Origin: Siphlonurus alternatus
Taxonomy: Eukaryota > Arthropoda > Insecta > Ephemeroptera > Siphlonuridae
Assembly: GCA_949825025.1 (NCBI GenBank)
Contig: OX463780.1
Span: forward strand, 28,300,118 to 28,364,117
Reading direction: 5' to 3'
Length of the DNA stretch: 64,000 bases
Shown: one piece after another, positions 11,330-27,116 of the stretch
How the letters are laid out: each line of letters starts with the position of its first letter
Position numbering within the stretch: the stretch's first letter is position 1
Position numbers and translations under genes: made by a program
Notes under the pieces: generated by a model
Databases searched by the model: none
What the model saw: the letters and a program-made list of their open reading frames with translations, nothing else
Told to the model about the DNA's origin: nothing

Positions 11330-12860
11330 AATTACAATGTCCTACTTATTGTCTTTCTACTGACATTTTACAAAAAAAAATTTTTTTGTGTGTTTTAGCC
11401 CAAATTTCCTAGTTGAATTTGTCCCAACCCTTGGCAAAAATGACAAAAAATTATGTATAAACTCATAGTTAATGTCACGTAAAATTTTGAAGCGGATCTC
11501 CGTGTCCTTCACGTAATGCCACGGCTTTTAGATTGCGCAACCCTTTGTAGCCGCGTGATGTAATTAATTAAGTACGTGGTTCCTATTACTTTGAACGCGT
11601 GCAACTGAGACAAACAATTAGGGCCGATAAAATGTCTATACAAAGAAAATAATTTAAATTGCAGACTCGTTGTCCTTCTAGCCTATATTTGTCCATATGT
11701 AGCAAAACCTATAGACACGCAGAATATAACATCAGTTACATTTTAGCCCAAATTATATGTGTAACGTTAAATTTACTTGAAAAAATATAATAAATCCTAA
11801 CATCGGGTTTATGGAGCATGGGTGGAATTTTTTTCTACGAGAATACTTTGTCCTAACTGTCTGAAAAAAAATATTGACCAAAATTATCCGTGCAGCACAA
11901 GTGACGTCAATGCAACACGGTTTCGGTAGCCGCTGGTTTCCTATTTGTCAGAACGTAATAAAACTTGGGCACAATTTACATACATATCAGATGCATAATA
12001 TATTGTGAAAATCAACCGCAGAACCCGTGTCCTTCGTATGAAAATTTTTCCTTAATTGGGCAAAAAATTTAAAAAAATTACTTTTTGGGCTAAAAAAATT
12101 AAATTTGGGGTCAAACACAATAAATAATTATTTTATTATACCTAAATAATTATCAAATTGATTTTGAGACACGCAGTCCTTGTCCTTCTTGACTTTTTAT
12201 CGTTAATATACCAAACGCGCTATGCAGTGCGCTTGGCCTGTTATGACGCTATTAGAATTTTAATTAATTCCCTAATTATCTGAACGTTAACATAATTGGG
12301 TGACCGCATCCTGAGTATTACTTGCATTTATTACCAAAAAATTAATTTGCAACTCGGTGTCCTTCATTGCCAAAATTAGGTAATTATCCCAGAATTGCGG
12401 AGCATGTACTAAAATTGTTTTTCTTTATATAAATTAAAATTATATGAATTAGAGAAAGTAAACTGATTCTAATTACAAATAACATCGTTTTTTATGATAT
12501 GGTAAAGTTTTAGACGTCATTGTATTGGTTTTTGATGCTTTTTTATTGAATAATTAAATTTGCGTGACACCTGAAGCGTCATTTTTAAAAAATTGCCACC
12601 CCTTAATTTCGAGTCCGGACGTTATGAAATTTCGGCATAGTATATTTTATTTGCCCTTCTATCAGTTCCGTTTTGTAATATTTACCAATCTGGTGTCCTT
12701 CGAGGTAAAAATTTGACTTTAATTAACGAAAATACTTGTATTGATGACATTTTTTATACTTCAGTTTTCTACGTCAATTTAAACTGCTAAGTGTTATAAT
12801 AGTGTAAAATCGATGCATTATGCATTGAACAACATCATTCAATGCACAAGAACGCCGAAC
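11330..12860. repeat. Degenerate tandem repeat, period about 170 bp, TGTCCTTC anchor
   Basis: The octamer TGTCCTTC or a close variant starts at 11339 (TGTCCTAC), 11503, 11671, 11849 (TGTCCTAA), 12028, 12181, 12358, weakly 12521 (TGTATTGG), and 12694. Successive distances are 164, 168, 178, 179, 153, 177, 163 and 173. Several anchors follow a GCAGA/CTCG-like lead (GCAGACTCGT, GCAGAACCCG, GCAACTCGG, GCGGATCTCCG). Most units also contain a (T)AGCCCAAATT or complementary TTGGGC block. The units are otherwise highly diverged, which points to an old satellite or an expanded repeat. No coding potential. Confidence 0.65.
12821..12846. repeat. Small perfect hairpin upstream of EXOSC5
   Basis: TGCATTGAA (12821-12829) and TTCAATGCA (12838-12846) form a 9-bp perfect stem with an 8-base loop, about 180 bp upstream of the EXOSC5 start codon. 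Regulatory meaning unknown. Confidence 0.5.
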
Positions 12861-13021
12861 AATAACTCATTAATTAGGTATTAATGAATTACTAGTGCAA
12901 TGCGCTAGCCTCGCACCCAGGCCCCCACAACTCTGTTGAACGTTTTATATAAGTTATACATAATTATATAACTTCTACGTCGTACAATTTCTCTCACTTA
13001 GGTGTATCAAATTAGTAAAAA

Positions 13022-15554
13022 ATGACTGCAAATGGAAACCATACTGTTAAGGTTGAAGATTCAACTATTCGTCCCATCCTTTGTGAGCTGGGAGTGTTGA
13101 CAAGACCTGATGGTTCTGCTGTCCTGACACAAGGTTTGTTTGGGCCCATTGATTAACATTGACTATTTTTTTTTTTCAAGGATACACCCCTAAGAGCTTA
13201 CAGCTCGCGGCGGGGTAATGGGTAGGGATAAGGTAGGGAATGTATGATGGCCACGGCCTGTTAGGCGTCCCAGCATTCGCTGAGGTGAGACTGAGGGAAC
13301 CATGGAAAACCTCAGTCAGGACGGCGGACACCTCTACTTTTTCTCAATGGACCAAAGCGATGTCCAAAGCCTGGGGAACCACACACAAGTGCATCACTGC
13401 ACTGGGTGGAAAGCCAGACGAATTTACCCCAGGGAGGGAGCAGCGTAATTTTTACTTGAAACGGTCACCCATCCAAGTACTAACCACGCTTGACGTAGCC
13501 TGACTTCGGTGATCTCACGAGAACCGGTCAATGCACTGCGCCACGCTCAACCTATTGTCAAGGTTCTAATAGAATTCCTACATTAAAAATTCATATCGAT
13601 ATGTGATTTAAAAACTAAAACATATTTTTATAATGTTGTAGGTAACACTGCAGTCATGTCTGCCGTCTATGGACCTGCAGAAGTCAGAATGCAACGCCTA
13701 CAGGTGGATCAGGCCAGCGTTGAGGCGATTTTTAGGCCGAAGATGGGAGTACCATGTAAGAAAACTTTGTTAAATGTCCCAAATTTTTCTGTTTTATTTT
13801 ATATCATTATCTCTGTTATCTCTGACCATATCATTTCCCAATTTGTAAACATTAATTATGATTTCATCATATTCAAAAATGTAAACAGAGCACAGCATTA
13901 TTACCTCCTATGCATAGTGGTTGAACACGGGTAATGCTGACCTGTCCCTTGAGTTAGTTCCCGCAGCAGGAATCTTGGCAATACATAAATTGTCTCTGTG
14001 GGTCAACGGCTCAATTAAACTCAAAGTTTTGTGGCAGGCCAAGCCATTAGCAACATGTCTTAGGTACGTGGGGTATAGTATGCCCCACTATTAAAAATAA
14101 CATCTCACTCAAAAGCAAAGAAAAATTGTCTTGAACATCAACGACCGAGGTAAAAATGCTACTGGCTTACTCTGCAATGGATATGGCGCCATGTTATGAA
14201 TGAATGAATAATTATGATTTACAGGCACATCTGACAGAATGCGCGAGTCTGTTCTTCGGGATACATGTGAGACGGCAATGCTGTCTGCCTTGTACCCTCG
14301 TACTGCAGTCACAGTTATCCTGCAGGAGATGCAAGACAGTGGCGGGGTGAGTGTGGCACCAAGATCAACAGTAAGTTGCATCTGATAGATCCTTTAATAA
14401 AAAACATATTTCTGGTGTCTAGCTGCTTGCGTGTGCCATCAATGCTTCGTGCCTTGCCCTGATGAACTCTGGCATCTCCATGAAGTTTCTTTACGCTGCG
14501 GTCAGCTGCTCCCTCCTGCCCGACGACACACTGATCCTTGACCCAGATATCAACCAACTGAAGGTGGGATAGCTTGCTCTTTTAAGAATGGGTAATTCTC
14601 TTACAACTCAAATTTTAATTTAAATACTATATTATGATAGGGTACATATTAACAATAAGTTTGACTTACGTTTCAACTTTTTAAACTCAAATTTGGGGAC
14701 TCTGAAGGGATTATTAGAATAGGGGCAAAGTATGCAACCCGCGCGCAAACCTGAAAATTGTGACGTAGAAACTCCCTAGTTAACACACAACAACTGCCTG
14801 ATATCATAATTTGAGCGTCAAGGAGTGATTGGCTATAAATTTTAGTAACACAATCGAATTCAGCGGGTTTTTCTACCCTAGTATCAATAGTTTTGTCTTC
14901 AATATCAGTTTATTTTAAGAGTGATAATCGAAAATATAAATTTATTGCAGGAAAATTTCGCCTGCTAGGCAGTTTCTACGTCACGTTTTGGCGCTAAATT
15001 CAAAAGAAGAAAGATTTTTAAAAAATTCCCTTGTCTCCAATTTTGAAGATTGAAACTTTTTTGTTTTGGGACATTTAATTTCAAGGCATAGAGCATCTGA
15101 AAAAAAATTAAAATAAATGTAGGAGAATTCCCCATTGTTATTATTTTTTGTTAATTAATGCTAGATGTAATCTGAATGTTTCCAAAGTTTTTAGAATATA
15201 AACACATACATATCTTGTGACTGAACTGTAAGATGCTATTAATTAACACAACTAAAAAGCTTCACATTTATTTGCCCTCCATTTCATTTGTATTGATAAA
15301 ATTTTCATTTAATATCTTTTTCATACTCCTCAGTATACACAACGTAGGCTAACAAAATTTGTATTTTACAGGATGCCAAGGCTCACTTGACATTTGCATT
15401 CGACAGCATCAACAAGAATGTTATTGCTTCTTACACATCTGGCAGCTTCCCGAGACACAAGTACAGTGAGGGCCTACAGAGGTGCAAAGAGGCATGTGAC
15501 TTCCTCTTTGACTTCTACCGAGATATTGTGAGGAAATATGCATCCACGCTGTAG
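13022..15554 (+). CDS. EXOSC5: Exosome complex component RRP46 (EXOSC5)
   Basis: Non-catalytic RNase PH-like subunit of the hexameric ring of the RNA exosome (3'-5' RNA processing and decay, nucleus and cytoplasm). Five exons: 13022-13133, 13642-13755, 14225-14346, 14423-14563 and 15372-15554. Phases fit throughout and give 223 residues, against 235 in human. Recognisable blocks: LTRPDGSAVLTQGNTAV, SAVYGPAEV, IFRPKMGVP, RDTCETAMLSALYPRTAVTV, LLACAINASCLAL, LILDPD and AKAHLTFAFDS, in the same order as human EXOSC5. The start ATG sits in an A-rich context (A at -3) and is the first Met of the conserved N-terminal exon. Intron 1 carries a 5S-derived SINE and intron 4 a possible MITE. AATAAA at 15966-15971 is a likely poly(A) signal. 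Confidence 0.95.
13161..13556 (-). mobile_element. 5S-rRNA-derived SINE in EXOSC5 intron 1
   Basis: Read on the minus strand, the head (about 13551-13462) is a clear 5S rRNA relic: it contains CCGGTTCTCGTGAGATCACC and then GTGGTTAGTACTTGGATGGG, the 5S internal promoter and box-C region. A unique body follows, and the 3' end reads CGCGAGCTGTAAGCTCTTAG...TGTATCC followed by poly-A (plus-strand T-run near 13169-13178). A second copy of the 3' end lies on the plus strand at 23166-23271. The 5S head plus shared 3' tail is the SINE3 architecture. The 87-codon frame inside it is not a gene. Confidence 0.88.
14745..14995. mobile_element. Possible MITE in EXOSC5 intron 4
   Basis: GTGACGTAGAAACTCCCTAG near 14760 is matched in inverted orientation by CTAGGCAGTTTCTACGTCAC near 14970 (19 of 20 positions). 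No clear target duplication was seen, so the outer limits are approximate. Confidence 0.45.
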
Positions 15555-15965
15555 TCTTGTGAGATAGATGGAGGGTGGAATTAAAGAAGATTATCAGTAC
15601 TACAGTTCAGACGTGGATTTAGGGGAGGAGAAGAAGCAAAATTATGAATGAATTCAATATGAGTAGCAAAGAATTTTAAATTCCCTACTCATTTTCTTCC
15701 TGTATATTCTTCTCAAGCTATATTATTCTAGGCAAGGCAAATTACTTGGAAATGGAGAAAATTAAAATAACATGACAAAACAGCTTGAAAATTCCTTTGC
15801 AGACATTGACTTCTGATAGAATGATTAACAAATGAGTAATTGTAAGATAATTAAACTTGGTATTGTTGGTCTAATATTATATTAAAACTTGCTGATATTG
15901 TATTCATTTGTCCAATCAAAGCTAAATAAGTAGTTTTTGCTTTCATGGTACAACTGTAATTAATG

Positions 15966-15971
15966 AATAAA
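15966..15971 (+). terminator. Putative poly(A) signal of EXOSC5
   Basis: AATAAA about 410 bases after the stop codon, within a small AATGAATAAAATTTTTATTCATTT palindrome. Confidence 0.5.
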
Positions 15972-16485
15972 ATTTTTATTCATTTCATATTCTCTGCGGT
16001 ACAACTTTTTTTTATTGTTATTAATATGATGATTATTTAAAATAAACTATTCATTATACTGTAAAGTAGTATCTTAAATTTTAGAAAATTGCTCTCTTGA
16101 AAATTTTGTGCTTGTCTTGAAGTGCATGATCTAATAAATAAAGATCACAACAACATTTCTTATTTTTAGTAATATTCTAGCTATTATTATTATTATTTTT
16201 TTCATCATGACTGCTTTCATGGACACTTTATAAAATATTGGGGCATTTACCAATTTTACTATGCGATCAGTGGCAAGCCGTTGGCAGACAGTCTGCAATG
16301 TTTCACCTTTATTGCACACGCAGGTAAATAAGGAACTCGAGAAGAGTTGTGATGACGCCAGTTCCTTTCTTTAAACATTTCCTACATACTGCTCGCTACT
16401 GTATGAGATGATATTCCCTCTTTGACCATTGTTTTTGCAAAGTTTATAATCCTTGATTATTGCATAATAATTATAATCATAATGT

Positions 16486-16527
<42 letters not shown>

Positions 16528-17141
16528 GTGATGAAAAGAACTGAAGAACACCACATGGTAGAGTTCTTTTTTTTTTTTTTTTAATGTTAATTTCTTAATT
16601 TTAATTTCTACATTAATGACTTCATTGCTGATACATAGACAAGTTTCAATTCATCAAATATATATTATAACGGATGGCTCTTATTTTTATTTGATGAAAT
16701 TTATAAATTTTCATTCATTAACGAATTATTGTATGATTATAATATATCAAGATTATATGTTACTTCACTTCACAGATCTATTATTAATATTCAATTGCAT
16801 ATAGATGAGCCCCTAATTTAATCCAGACTTAACTTTATTGATTTTGATTGTTCCAATAATCAAAATCAATAAATTTAGGTCTGTCTTAAAGTTAGATCTC
16901 ATTTATGTAATTGGGTGAAAGTCTTTTCTATGTGTTACATTTGTATGCATTACTGTATAATTATAATAAGTCGTATAAATATGTAATTTAATTTCTTTGA
17001 ATATAATTTCTATGTAAAACATTGATTCTTGTAATAAATATTTTATACATCATAATATGTGGCCGGGCTATATATAATATATATATTTTTTTTGTTATAA
17101 TACCTAAGCTGTTTCTCCTATGCATTTTTGATTATATTACT
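15972..17141. other. Spacer with hairpin and TA array
   Basis: Gene-free and AT-rich. Holds a (TA)n array at 16488-16523, a T-run at 16567-16582, and a 16-bp perfect hairpin at 16834-16849 / 16858-16873 (TTTATTGATTTTGATT stem, 8-base loop). Confidence 0.6.
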
Positions 17142-17395
17142 TGTTTATTAAACACAAAATGTGTACATATTAAATTAAGTTATACATAAAAACACAGAAT
17201 AAATAATCAATACAAACATAAACATACATTTAGTAAATAATACAAAAAAGTTGTTATATAATAGTTGGTTAGAAGCAACCAAAATTAAAAACTAAAAAAG
17301 AAACACAAAATAAATCCAACATAATATATATACAATATAATTGATTTACGTAAATAATGTATAATATATAATATAATATATTATTTTCATGAATT
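17142..17395 (-). mobile_element. LINE family A, 3' end fragment (reverse)
   Basis: Begins TTTATTAAACACAAAATGTG, the complement of the 3' terminus of the plus-strand copy at 4255-4890 (GTACACTTTCTGTGTTTAATAAA). Remaining sequence is AT-rich and non-coding. Confidence 0.5.
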
Positions 17396-17660
17396 GGGAT
17401 GGGTGCAATGTGACTGCATGACTACTAGATGATGGAGTGGTAGGACGAGGAAGGCTGCAGTTTTCAAAACTGTCTATACTCCGCTGCCCTGCAGTCTTGT
17501 ACTGCCACTGCAGGCTGCACAGATCTGGTAGTTAGGAGCCCAGAAGAGTGCAGAAAAGGGTTCTAGGAGCCTGGTAAGCCCCAGCTCGGTCGCAAAATAA
17601 CTCCTACTGGAAAGGCTAAAATATCAGCCTGGCCACACTCGAAAGGGTAATAACGGCGTC
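17396..17660 (+). mobile_element. tRNA-type SINE body, uninterrupted copy
   Basis: GC-richer island matching the split minus-strand SINE at 5050-7033: ATGGGTG, CTAGATGATGGAGTGGTAGG, GGAAGGC, CTCCGCTG and GTTAGGAGCCC occur in the same order. The tRNA head is not visible here, so the copy is 5'-truncated. Confidence 0.6.
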
Positions 17661-17693
17661 AAGGATATTTATATTTATTTATTATATAATATA

Positions 17694-17696
<3 letters not shown>

Positions 17697-17739
<43 letters not shown>
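17697..17739. repeat. (TA)n microsatellite
   Basis: About 20 TA units directly after the SINE copy. Confidence 0.9.
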
Positions 17740-17743
<4 letters not shown>

Positions 17744-17752
17744 TTAAAATTA

Positions 17753-18758
17753 TTTATTGAACACAAAAATACAGAGAGTGTACATCAGAATATTACATAA
17801 TATATATATGATTTTTTTTGTTGGTGTGTATTAATTAACTGAGGCTTAAAAATTGAATTCCAGTATTGGATTAAAACCTGTTTGATCTGCGGCGACTCGA
17901 CTCTCTATAGCGATATAGCTCATATAAATATTATATATAATTATATAAAAGGAGTCAAGTAAAATCGATCTCCCTTGGCATATTTTCATTAATTGCATGA
18001 TTATATATATACGTACTAACTGCACTGTTCAATAATACACAGTATATAGTATAATAATTGTTATATATGTTATAATAATAATATTGTAATGTTTTCACTG
18101 CATGTTTTAATTCAGATAAATGTCATATATATATATATCATATATGCATGAAAAAACATTTTTACATGCATGCGCATGCAGCCTCGTCTGTATTTATGAA
18201 AAAATTTAGAAATATTAACTAGATAATAAATGATCGGCATTTAATTAAGAATTCAGTCTGAAATTTTGTTGCATGTGTTATTTGACTTTCATTGTTTATT
18301 TTGTGGAGAAACAAAATTGTCGAAGTTTGTAATTTTAGCGCTTTAAAAATTATTGTAAAACAACAAAAAATATGTCTATAAGTGCGCAGTGGAAATTTTA
18401 TAATTTGCGCGTATATATCCGTGAAATAATTTAGTTATTGAGCGCACGCGTTTACACATCAGCTGATGGTGCTAAAACGGCCCAAGTCTACTTCAACATG
18501 TTAAAAAATAAGATTTTTCAAGATATTTAAAAGCCACATATGAATTTTAACATAGAAGTTATTGTTTTTCTATTTAGGTGATGCATGTTAAGTGTAAAAT
18601 CTTAAGTGACACTCTCTATTTGTACAGAATTTTGACGTTTCTTACACCGTGTTTTTCTGCCAAGTCTAATGTGCATCGGTCGTCATCGCTAAAACACCAC
18701 GTAAATAGCTATAGTTGCTAGAGAATACAGCAGTCAGTGGACGAATTACACGTACATA
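17753..18758. other. LINE A 3' scrap and SelO upstream region
   Basis: Starts with a third, short copy of the LINE A 3' terminus in reverse (TGAACACAAAAATACAGAGAGTGTACA). The rest is AT-rich, with a TATATA tract near 18127-18140. The last about 150 bp before the SelO start codon are less AT-biased and probably hold its promoter and 5' UTR; no TATA box or initiator can be assigned with confidence. Confidence 0.4.
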
Positions 18759-22509
<3,751 letters not shown>

Positions 22510-23165
22510 GTTTCCAGAAGTGTTGACTGTAAAATTCATAATATATTATGTAGTTTAATTACTCAGGAAATTGATTTAGTTTTTTAAATTTTTAAGCATT
22601 CTCTACAATTGTCAAAGATGGAAACAAATTTAAAAGAAAGAAAGACAAAAAAAAAAATGACTGGCTGCAACTATATAACCTATATATGCTCAGCCAAGCG
22701 AATCAGAAATTTCAGATTTTTTGATTGGTTGAAAGCTTTTCTGTTTCCAATCCAAAACAGTTCTGGACAGGGCTTAATTTAAAATTGTTTGGATGTATAT
22801 TTTAAGTTTTATGGTTTAATTCAACTTTTTATAAATTTTAACTATCAGCTGGTTCTGCTGGAATATATAATATTATATATATAGTTTATAATATCTTCCC
22901 AATGGCTTGATCATAAGTCAATTCAATATTTTATTTTTTCAATATCCGGACAGTATGCTTTAATTCCTTGTTGGATTAATTTGATCCCCAGCAATTAAAT
23001 TATGTAATTTTTTAATTGCTTAAATTTTGCCATAGAAATAATTCTGTATATTTAAGGTTGATAAATAATAGCTGTTGTCTTGTTGTTGTTAGAAAAGTTC
23101 ATAATGGGAGTGCAATTCATGAAGAAAGCTTAATTTCCAGCTTTTTCACCAACCATGAATGTTTA
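22510..23165. other. SelO 3' flank
   Basis: Presumed 3' UTR and spacer, AT-rich, with no gene seen. Confidence 0.5.
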
Positions 23166-23271
23166 TTGCCAGTTATCTTAAATCCGTTCCCTACCTTATC
23201 CCTAACCCAGAGTACCCCGCCGCGAGCTGTAAGCTCTTAGGGGTGTATCCTTGTAAAAAAAAAAAAAAAAA
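23166..23271 (+). mobile_element. 3' end fragment of the 5S-type SINE
   Basis: TCCCTACCTTATCCCTAACC followed by CGCCGCGAGCTGTAAGCTCT and a poly-A run (about 23253-23271). Same tail as the full copy at 13161-13556, opposite orientation, 5'-truncated. Confidence 0.75.
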
Positions 23272-23925
23272 AAGAGTGACACTAACCGTGGTTATATAGT
23301 GAGAAACTAGATAATGTTCTTGATAACTCCTTTGTGAGAATGGGAAATATACTAATTTTCAAGTGTTTTTTATGTAAGTCTATTGAACTGATCACAACGT
23401 CATGATTTTTTTTATATGTTCATACTATGATTTTTTGATTTTTAGGAATTTTTTAATGATCAAAGCAACAAATCTATTTTTAAAACGCCCAATAAGAAAA
23501 TTAAAATTTAAGGCTATATACATTATAGGCAACCCATGTTATATAAGAGTGTTATTATGATGTCATTTTCCTGTACTTAAACATATATGTTTTTTTTTCT
23601 TCTTTTTTTTTTTTTTTTCCATATAGTCTCAGGCTATCCACATGTTGATTGTTTGTTGATGCTGGAAAGTGACATATATCTTATTGCAAGTGTGTCTATT
23701 ATAATCTTAATAAATTGTCTAAGTGTGTTAAAAAACTAGATTTCCCGCTTCAATCTTCAATAAATTTCCAAGCAAATCATTGTAGAAACGTAAAACAAAC
23801 AATTTTATCATCATTTCAATATGATTCATGTGCTTAATTTTTTATAGAATTATTTTTTTCTAGTACACCCATTGCACCCAACATACATTATTTTAATTGT
23901 AACTGTTTTTAAAGTTGAATGGACC

Positions 23926-24243
23926 TCAAAAATTTTTATTGCATAAATGGATAGATGGTGCAAAGTTATATTATGCTACTCTGATTTTTTTTCAGATTTT
24001 TAGGGCACGGGAACTATATTTTTAAAAAATTATTGAAAGAGTGCAGAGAAATAAGTGACGGTATGCCTTTTTTCGCCTCTCTTAAAAAAGAATATAGGAC
24101 CTATATAAAAGGGGCGTGGGTTTAATCCCAGGCTCTAAAAAATCTGAAAAAAAAAAAAAAAAAAAAAAATCAGAGTGACATAACTTAAATTTGCACCCTC
24201 AAATCATCTTCCATTTTTGCAATAAAAATTAATTTTTGAGGTT
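23926..24243. mobile_element. Palindromic MITE, about 318 bp
   Basis: Left arm from CCTCAAAAATTTTTATTGCA and right arm ending TGCAATAAAAATTAATTTTTGAGG are imperfect inverted copies for about 85 bp. Shared inner blocks are GGTGCAAA, GTTAT, CACTCTGATTTTT and CAGATTTTTTAG (or near matches). No ORF. Confidence 0.75.
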
Positions 24244-24837
24244 GATATTCTATTGTAAATATAATAATATTATATATGCTAATATACATCTGGTGTGCCT
24301 CTCTATCTTTTTGCTGTTAATTTAAATTTAGAAAAATGTAATTATTATATTTTAATTAATAAAATATATATACTATATATATAAAGAATATTAATAAGGC
24401 TTATTAATTTTATATATTAATGTACATAAATCGATCTTATACTATATAAGCAGGCGAAAAATTTCGGGGGGGGGGGGGGGGGCTGCCTCCATAAGGCTAA
24501 TGTTAAAAAATATTTTGGAGTGGGGGAAATGCTTATATTAATTGCCCATGTTAAATTAATCCAAAATTTCGGGGGGTGGGGTCCTGGATCCGCGCCTATA
24601 TATATAAGTATAATAATATTATAGTGTAATATATAATATTATAGTGTTAGTATATAGAGTATAATATTATAATAAATATATAAATTTATTATAATTATAT
24701 ATAATAATCTGGTGCATGCACAGATTCTATAATATATCATATATTAAAAATCATTTATATATATAATTATATATGCATGCAGTCTAGTATTAATTAATTA
24801 AAAAAAGAAAGAATTCCAATTATATAGGATATTATTT
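24244..24837. other. AT-rich spacer with G-run
   Basis: Contains an 18-20 base G homopolymer (about 24465-24482) and a second G-rich block near 24569-24580, both preceded by AAAATTTCGG, the second followed by CCTGGATCCGCGCC. This looks like remnants of one DNA-transposon family. Confidence 0.45.
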
Positions 24838-27116
24838 ATTTTATATTTATTTATTTATTTATTTATTTATTCACATTAAATACCAGTTGGTACATTGTGA
24901 CTACATTATACAGTTATTTAATATCTGAAAACACAAAAAGAAATTAGTAAAACAATACATACATACAATTTATAATATACAAATAATTCCAATATATATA
25001 AAACAAAGATTATCAGAAATAAGAATTGACACGTTCATTATTAATATTTTTCTTGTGAATAGAATAACAATTCTTTTTAATAAGATAAGTAAACAATTGT
25101 GTCTTAAAAATTGATATACTTTCAATTTGTTTTAAAGAATCAGGAAGTTTATTATACAATAACGAGCTCAGAAGGAAATGATATCTTTTAGTTTGCTCGT
25201 AAGCTCCATATTTTTTATGGATTAGGTTTGACTGCCTAGTATTATGTCCAGTAATATTTCTATTAATTTCAAACATAGAATAGTTTCTTTTAACATACAT
25301 TATCATAAAAAAAATACAAATACTTGGAAAATTCAATATATTAAGTTGCTCCCATATTTTTTTACAACTTTGTCTGGCTTTTGCTTGAATCATACTTCTA
25401 ATAATTTTTTTTTGGCAAACAAAAACACTGTCAGCATGGGCAGATGAACCCCACAATAGAACTCCATAGGTAATAATAGAATACACATAGCCATAGTATA
25501 CTTTTTTTAACATTTCTAAATTACACACTTTTCGTAATTGATTCATTGCAAAATTAGTTTTGGCCAGTTTCTTATTTAGGTCAGCAATATATGTTTGCCA
25601 GGACAATTTGTCATCAATTATTATTCCAAGATATTTACAGTTTGAGACCAGTTTGATATTTGTCAATGATTCAAATTGTGTCTTAGTATTAACAGATCTA
25701 TTGAACAGCATATAATTAGTTTTTAAATGATTTATTACAAGATGGTTATTGTTGAGATACTCTTCGAGAATTTTCATAGCAAAAGCCTGATTTTTTATAA
25801 GTTCCTCAAGATTCTTGCCAATAATAAGCAATACAATATCATCTGCATACAGAATAAGTCTGCAGACACCTTTGAGAGCTATTTCTAAATCATTAATAAA
25901 TAGAACAAAAAATAAAGGCCCAAGTACAGAACCTTGTGGAACTCCATGATTACAGTTTAATTTTTCTGATTTAAATGATTTTTGCTCACCTTTATCATTA
26001 GTATCACTTACAAAAACATATTGTGTTCTTTGGCTTAGATACGACTCAAAAAAAGATAGACAGTTTCCTCGTATACCATTAAACTCAAATTTTGCAAATA
26101 ATAATTTATGATCAACAACATCAAATGCTTTTTTTAAATCAACAAACACAGCAAGTAAATAATTTTTTAGTTCATGCTGCTTGTTAACTTCATTTACTAG
26201 CTCAGTCACTGCTGTTGTTGTAGAACATAATTTTGTAAATCCATATTGACAGGGAGAAAAAATATTTTTAGCAGTGCAGAAGTTCTGCACCATATCTTTA
26301 GCAGCAAATTCAATGAGTTTAGAAAATACAGATAATTGTGCTAACGGTCTATAATATGATTCTAAGAATGATAACAGTAACTTCGGATACGGTGTTATCT
26401 TTGCTGTTTTTAATACACTAGGAAAAATACCGTCAATAATAAGACATGAAATTATTACACTCAGAGGTTCACAAATTTCCTCTGCTACATATTTAACTAC
26501 AGCATCAGGGATGTCATCCATGCCACAAGAATATTTATTTTTTAGCTTTTTTATATATTTCAACATATCAATTTTACTGAGTGTGAAAAATACAATTGAA
26601 TCTATGGTTTTAGTACCATATATTTTAGTTTCAGTAACAGAATTATTAAATACTAAATCCTTAACTGAATTAATATAATAATCATTTAGTTGATTAGCAA
26701 TTTGTTGAGGATCTGTAATTTTAGTGCCTAGCTGTCACAGGACATGATAAAATAATTTTTTTAAATTTATTTTTACATCCTCTCTTTTTACCTGTTTCAC
26801 CTTGCACAACTTCCCAAACAGTTTTTGAGATATTGGTTGACTGAGAAACTTGATTATATAAATAATTTTGCTTTTCTGCAACTAAATCTTTGTTATATTG
26901 TTTTTTTGTCCTTTTAAATAGACCATTGTCAGTCTTCCTGTTTTTATAAAATTTATGTACAAGTTTTTTCTTTGCCCTTAGTTTAGAAGTAAACCAAGGA
27001 GTACTATTTTTCTTATTTGATTTTTTTTTTTTTGTAAAAAAAAAAAATAAATTAAACCCATATTTAAAAAATCTATAAAAATTATTAAACATATCCTCAG
27101 AGTTTTTGTCATACAC
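24838..27116 (-). mobile_element. Non-LTR retrotransposon (LINE family B) with RT ORF
   Basis: Minus-strand LINE. The frame at 26566-25013 (517 codons from its first Met; open further upstream to about 26735) carries reverse transcriptase motifs: VFVDLKKAFDVVDHKLL, HGVPQGSVLGPLFF, FINDL and the catalytic YADDIVLL. The upstream frame at 27116-26721 holds the linker before RT. The two join only through a frameshift near 26735, where LSCPVTA runs into LGTKITDPQQIANQ. The element is therefore inactive; its 5' part (including any endonuclease domain) is missing and is replaced by a palindrome at 27081-27357. The 3' tail is a (TAAA)n repeat (plus-strand TTTA at 24838-24872). The RT motif style is Jockey/CR1-like, but a clade call needs a tree. 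Confidence 0.88.

Noticed and set aside
11330..12860. CRISPR-like array
   Set aside because: Animal nuclear DNA, repeat core only 8-18 bp and degenerate, spacing about 170 bp, no cas genes.
13240..13503. 87-codon frame in EXOSC5 intron 1
   Set aside because: Lies entirely inside the 5S-type SINE.
13462..13551. Functional 5S rRNA gene on the minus strand
   Set aside because: The 5S similarity covers only the head, with substitutions, and continues into a SINE body with a poly-A end.
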